This document shows positions 1 to 64,000 of a DNA stretch of 64,000 nt, piece after piece. Where the stretch lies: positions 29,853,037-29,917,036 of the forward strand of contig NC_089777.1 in assembly GCF_040412425.1 (NCBI RefSeq), in the 5' to 3' direction. This DNA is from Macrobrachium rosenbergii. Lineage: Eukaryota; Arthropoda; Malacostraca; Decapoda; Palaemonidae. The notes under the pieces are model-generated. The model was not told where the DNA came from and searched no databases. It saw only the letters and a list, made by a program, of their open reading frames with translations. The position numbers were made by a program, and so were the translations under genes. The stretch's first letter is position 1; each line of letters opens with the position of its first letter.

Positions 1-231
1 ATCACTCACAGAAAAAGGTGTCATGCTCAATACAAGCCCTGGACAATGTAACAAACAAGTTCCTTGTACTGTATATATCTTTACTAAATAATATTGCAGC
101 AAAAATTCCTTTCAAAACATGAACTAGCTAAAGTTCCTTTCAAGACATATGCTACAGCATTTATTAAAAGTCAAAAGTTTAACAGCAATAATGTAAATTA
201 AATATTTCAAGTTCACTAACACCACACTTAC
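1..231. other. Partial intron downstream of exon 25
   Basis: AT-rich sequence after the exon 25 donor. I see no further exon or repeat here. Confidence 0.5.
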
Positions 232-62562
<62,331 letters not shown>

Positions 62563-62565
62563 TAT

Positions 62566-62584
62566 CTGCAAAAAAAAAAAAAAA
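62566..62584 (-). promoter_or_regulatory. Splice acceptor upstream of the first coding exon
   Basis: On the minus strand a run of T is followed by GCAG, ending three bases before the ATG. This implies a 5'-UTR intron and puts the promoter outside the recognisable part of the window. Confidence 0.7.
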
Positions 62585-62585
62585 A

Positions 62586-62803
62586 TTCAGAGCTCTACCA
62601 GTTTTAAAAAGAAAACTAAAACACAAACCAGCAACTGATTCAGATTCAAAACATAAACCAGCAACTACTATTCACAGTTTTTTTAAAAAAGAAAACTAAA
62701 ACATAAAACATAAACCAGTTTTAAAAAGAAAACTAAAACATAAACCAGCAACTACTGATTCAGAGCTCTACCAGTTTTAAAAAGAAAACTAAAACATAAA
62801 CCA
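62586..62803. repeat. Minisatellite-like array with AAAAGAAAACTAAAACA units
   Basis: The phrases CCAGTTTTAAAAAGAAAACT, AAAACATAAACCAGCAACTA and TTCAGAGCTCTACC recur two to four times in mixed order. Lies just upstream of the first coding exon, in the presumed 5'-UTR intron. Confidence 0.85.
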
Positions 62804-64000
62804 AACACAAAGTGGATATTCTCATCGAACATACTGTTATGTTCAAGAAAATATTGACCTTCACACCACATTCACAATCTTATGATCAAAGCCTATTGTT
62901 ATATATAACGTAAAATTGAGCCTTCAACAGCTACCTGGGTCACTTCTACAATGGACATAAAAAACTTATATTAAGAATAGCAAGAGTGTAATAAATATGA
63001 ATGTCCCTCACTATATTTCTAAAATCAGTTAGCAGTAGCATCAGCATTTTTAATACTTGATCATTCAACTTTTGGATTGAAGCAATTCCACCATACGATA
63101 CTGTGTCCATACAGTAAATGAAACATGATTAACAAAATCATTAACACAATAGCAAAAGATTTTAATCTAGTCCAGCAGCATATGACTAACTTGCCATAGC
63201 AGTAGATGCAGCAGCACTCACGTTAATCCTCTTACCCCTTCCAACCTTTTCATTCATTTTATTAATATTGAGCTAGAGAAATGTTTTTATATACAGTACT
63301 ATATACTTACTGTTGGACCTTGACATACATTTCTTAAGACCTTGTTTTTCTTTTCCCCTTACTTGTCATACTGTTCTATCAATCACAAAAGGAAAGAAAT
63401 GGGTGTGACCATCCTGACTCCTCCTTTCCTCACCCACTTCCAAGGGTCAAAGTCACTTTATCTCACTGAACCTCTATGTCTGGTTGGTTTTTCCATCATT
63501 TATAATAATGTAGCACTATTTTAGTAATCCACTCCCCTGTTAAATTATGAAACATTTCAAACATTTCAAATCTTCGATACTTGTACTAAGTTTCAAAAAA
63601 CCCAATTTTTCAAAATGAATAAATTAAAACTCCATCGATATTTTTCAAACTTTAAATTCTTTACTATGTTTACATGAAAAAAAAAAAAAAAGTTCTAGGG
63701 TAAGGAACCCATAGCTACATAAGAAGACAAACAAGAATTCCAGCATCTAATTAAACTGCCAATCCCTTTATACCACCTGACTCTCCACTTTTCCGTGAAT
63801 AAATTAAAACTCCATCACTCTGCAAATAAACATTTTATCAAACAATTGAAATTTTTACTTTATATATGAGATTTGTGCAAGCCACTCCAAAACCACAAAT
63901 GTTTACATTTGATTTTGGCCAAAAAAAGCAATAAAAATATTCCTCAGTGCAATGAAGTTCTAGGGTAGGTGGATGAGAAGGAAGAAAATAAAAAATAATC
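62804..64000. other. Upstream / 5'-UTR intron sequence
   Basis: AT-rich. Two diverged copies of a block with GAATAAATTAAAACTCCATC (63617 and 63797) and AGTTCTAGGGTA (63691 and 63956) indicate an old local duplication. No promoter or first exon could be identified. Confidence 0.4.

Noticed and set aside
62586..62803. CRISPR-like array
   Set aside because: Units are irregular and overlapping, spacers are absent, and the context is eukaryotic; it is a minisatellite-like repeat.

Overview
The window looks like eukaryotic nuclear DNA from an arthropod, most likely a decapod crustacean. The reasons are AT-rich introns, GT/AG splicing, a 169-bp GT microsatellite, tRNA-derived SINEs, many terminal-inverted-repeat DNA elements, and two DIRS1-like tyrosine-recombinase retrotransposons, a group known to be common in Decapoda. 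There is no sign of prokaryotic operons, and no rRNA, tRNA or CRISPR locus. The taxon is an inference, not a sequence match.

One gene fills almost the whole window on the minus strand. I rebuilt 25 consecutive coding exons (62562 down to 232). Every exon has AG acceptor and GT donor dinucleotides, all phases agree, and together they give an open frame of exactly 3843 nt (1281 codons). The gene continues past the left edge. The product is a large secreted protein: a signal peptide (exon 1), a beta-rich region resembling EAR/EPTP propeller blades (exons 3-9, about residues 80-430), a short helical linker (exons 10-11), and then a long array of degenerate repeats (exons 12-25). The repeats alternate an I-N-G-x-D-L motif with a D-Q-x-I-S-G-x-x-x-F motif. 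I cannot assign it to a named family; it is the best candidate here for an undescribed protein.

The introns carry nearly everything else. Two DIRS1-like elements lie in the same orientation as the host gene: a long, frameshifted one in intron 3 (52515-58865; gag, RT, RNase H, YR, inverted termini and internal complementary region) and an internally deleted relative in intron 5 (43379-46740). Intron 8 holds a deleted Gypsy-type LTR element (35822-38374) whose 3' LTR is split by a TA-flanked MITE, followed by a TTAA-flanked MITE. Introns 11, 15 and 20 carry copies of a Tigger/pogo-like family with a remnant transposase. Introns 14, 15, 21, 22 and 24 hold LINE reverse-transcriptase fragments. 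Introns 4 and 22 each hold one copy of a tRNA-derived SINE. Intron 10 holds decayed tandem duplicates of exon 10 and a 0.9-kb TIR element.

The 5' end of the transcript is not in view: the first coding exon is preceded by a strong acceptor, so an upstream non-coding exon is expected to the right of 62568.
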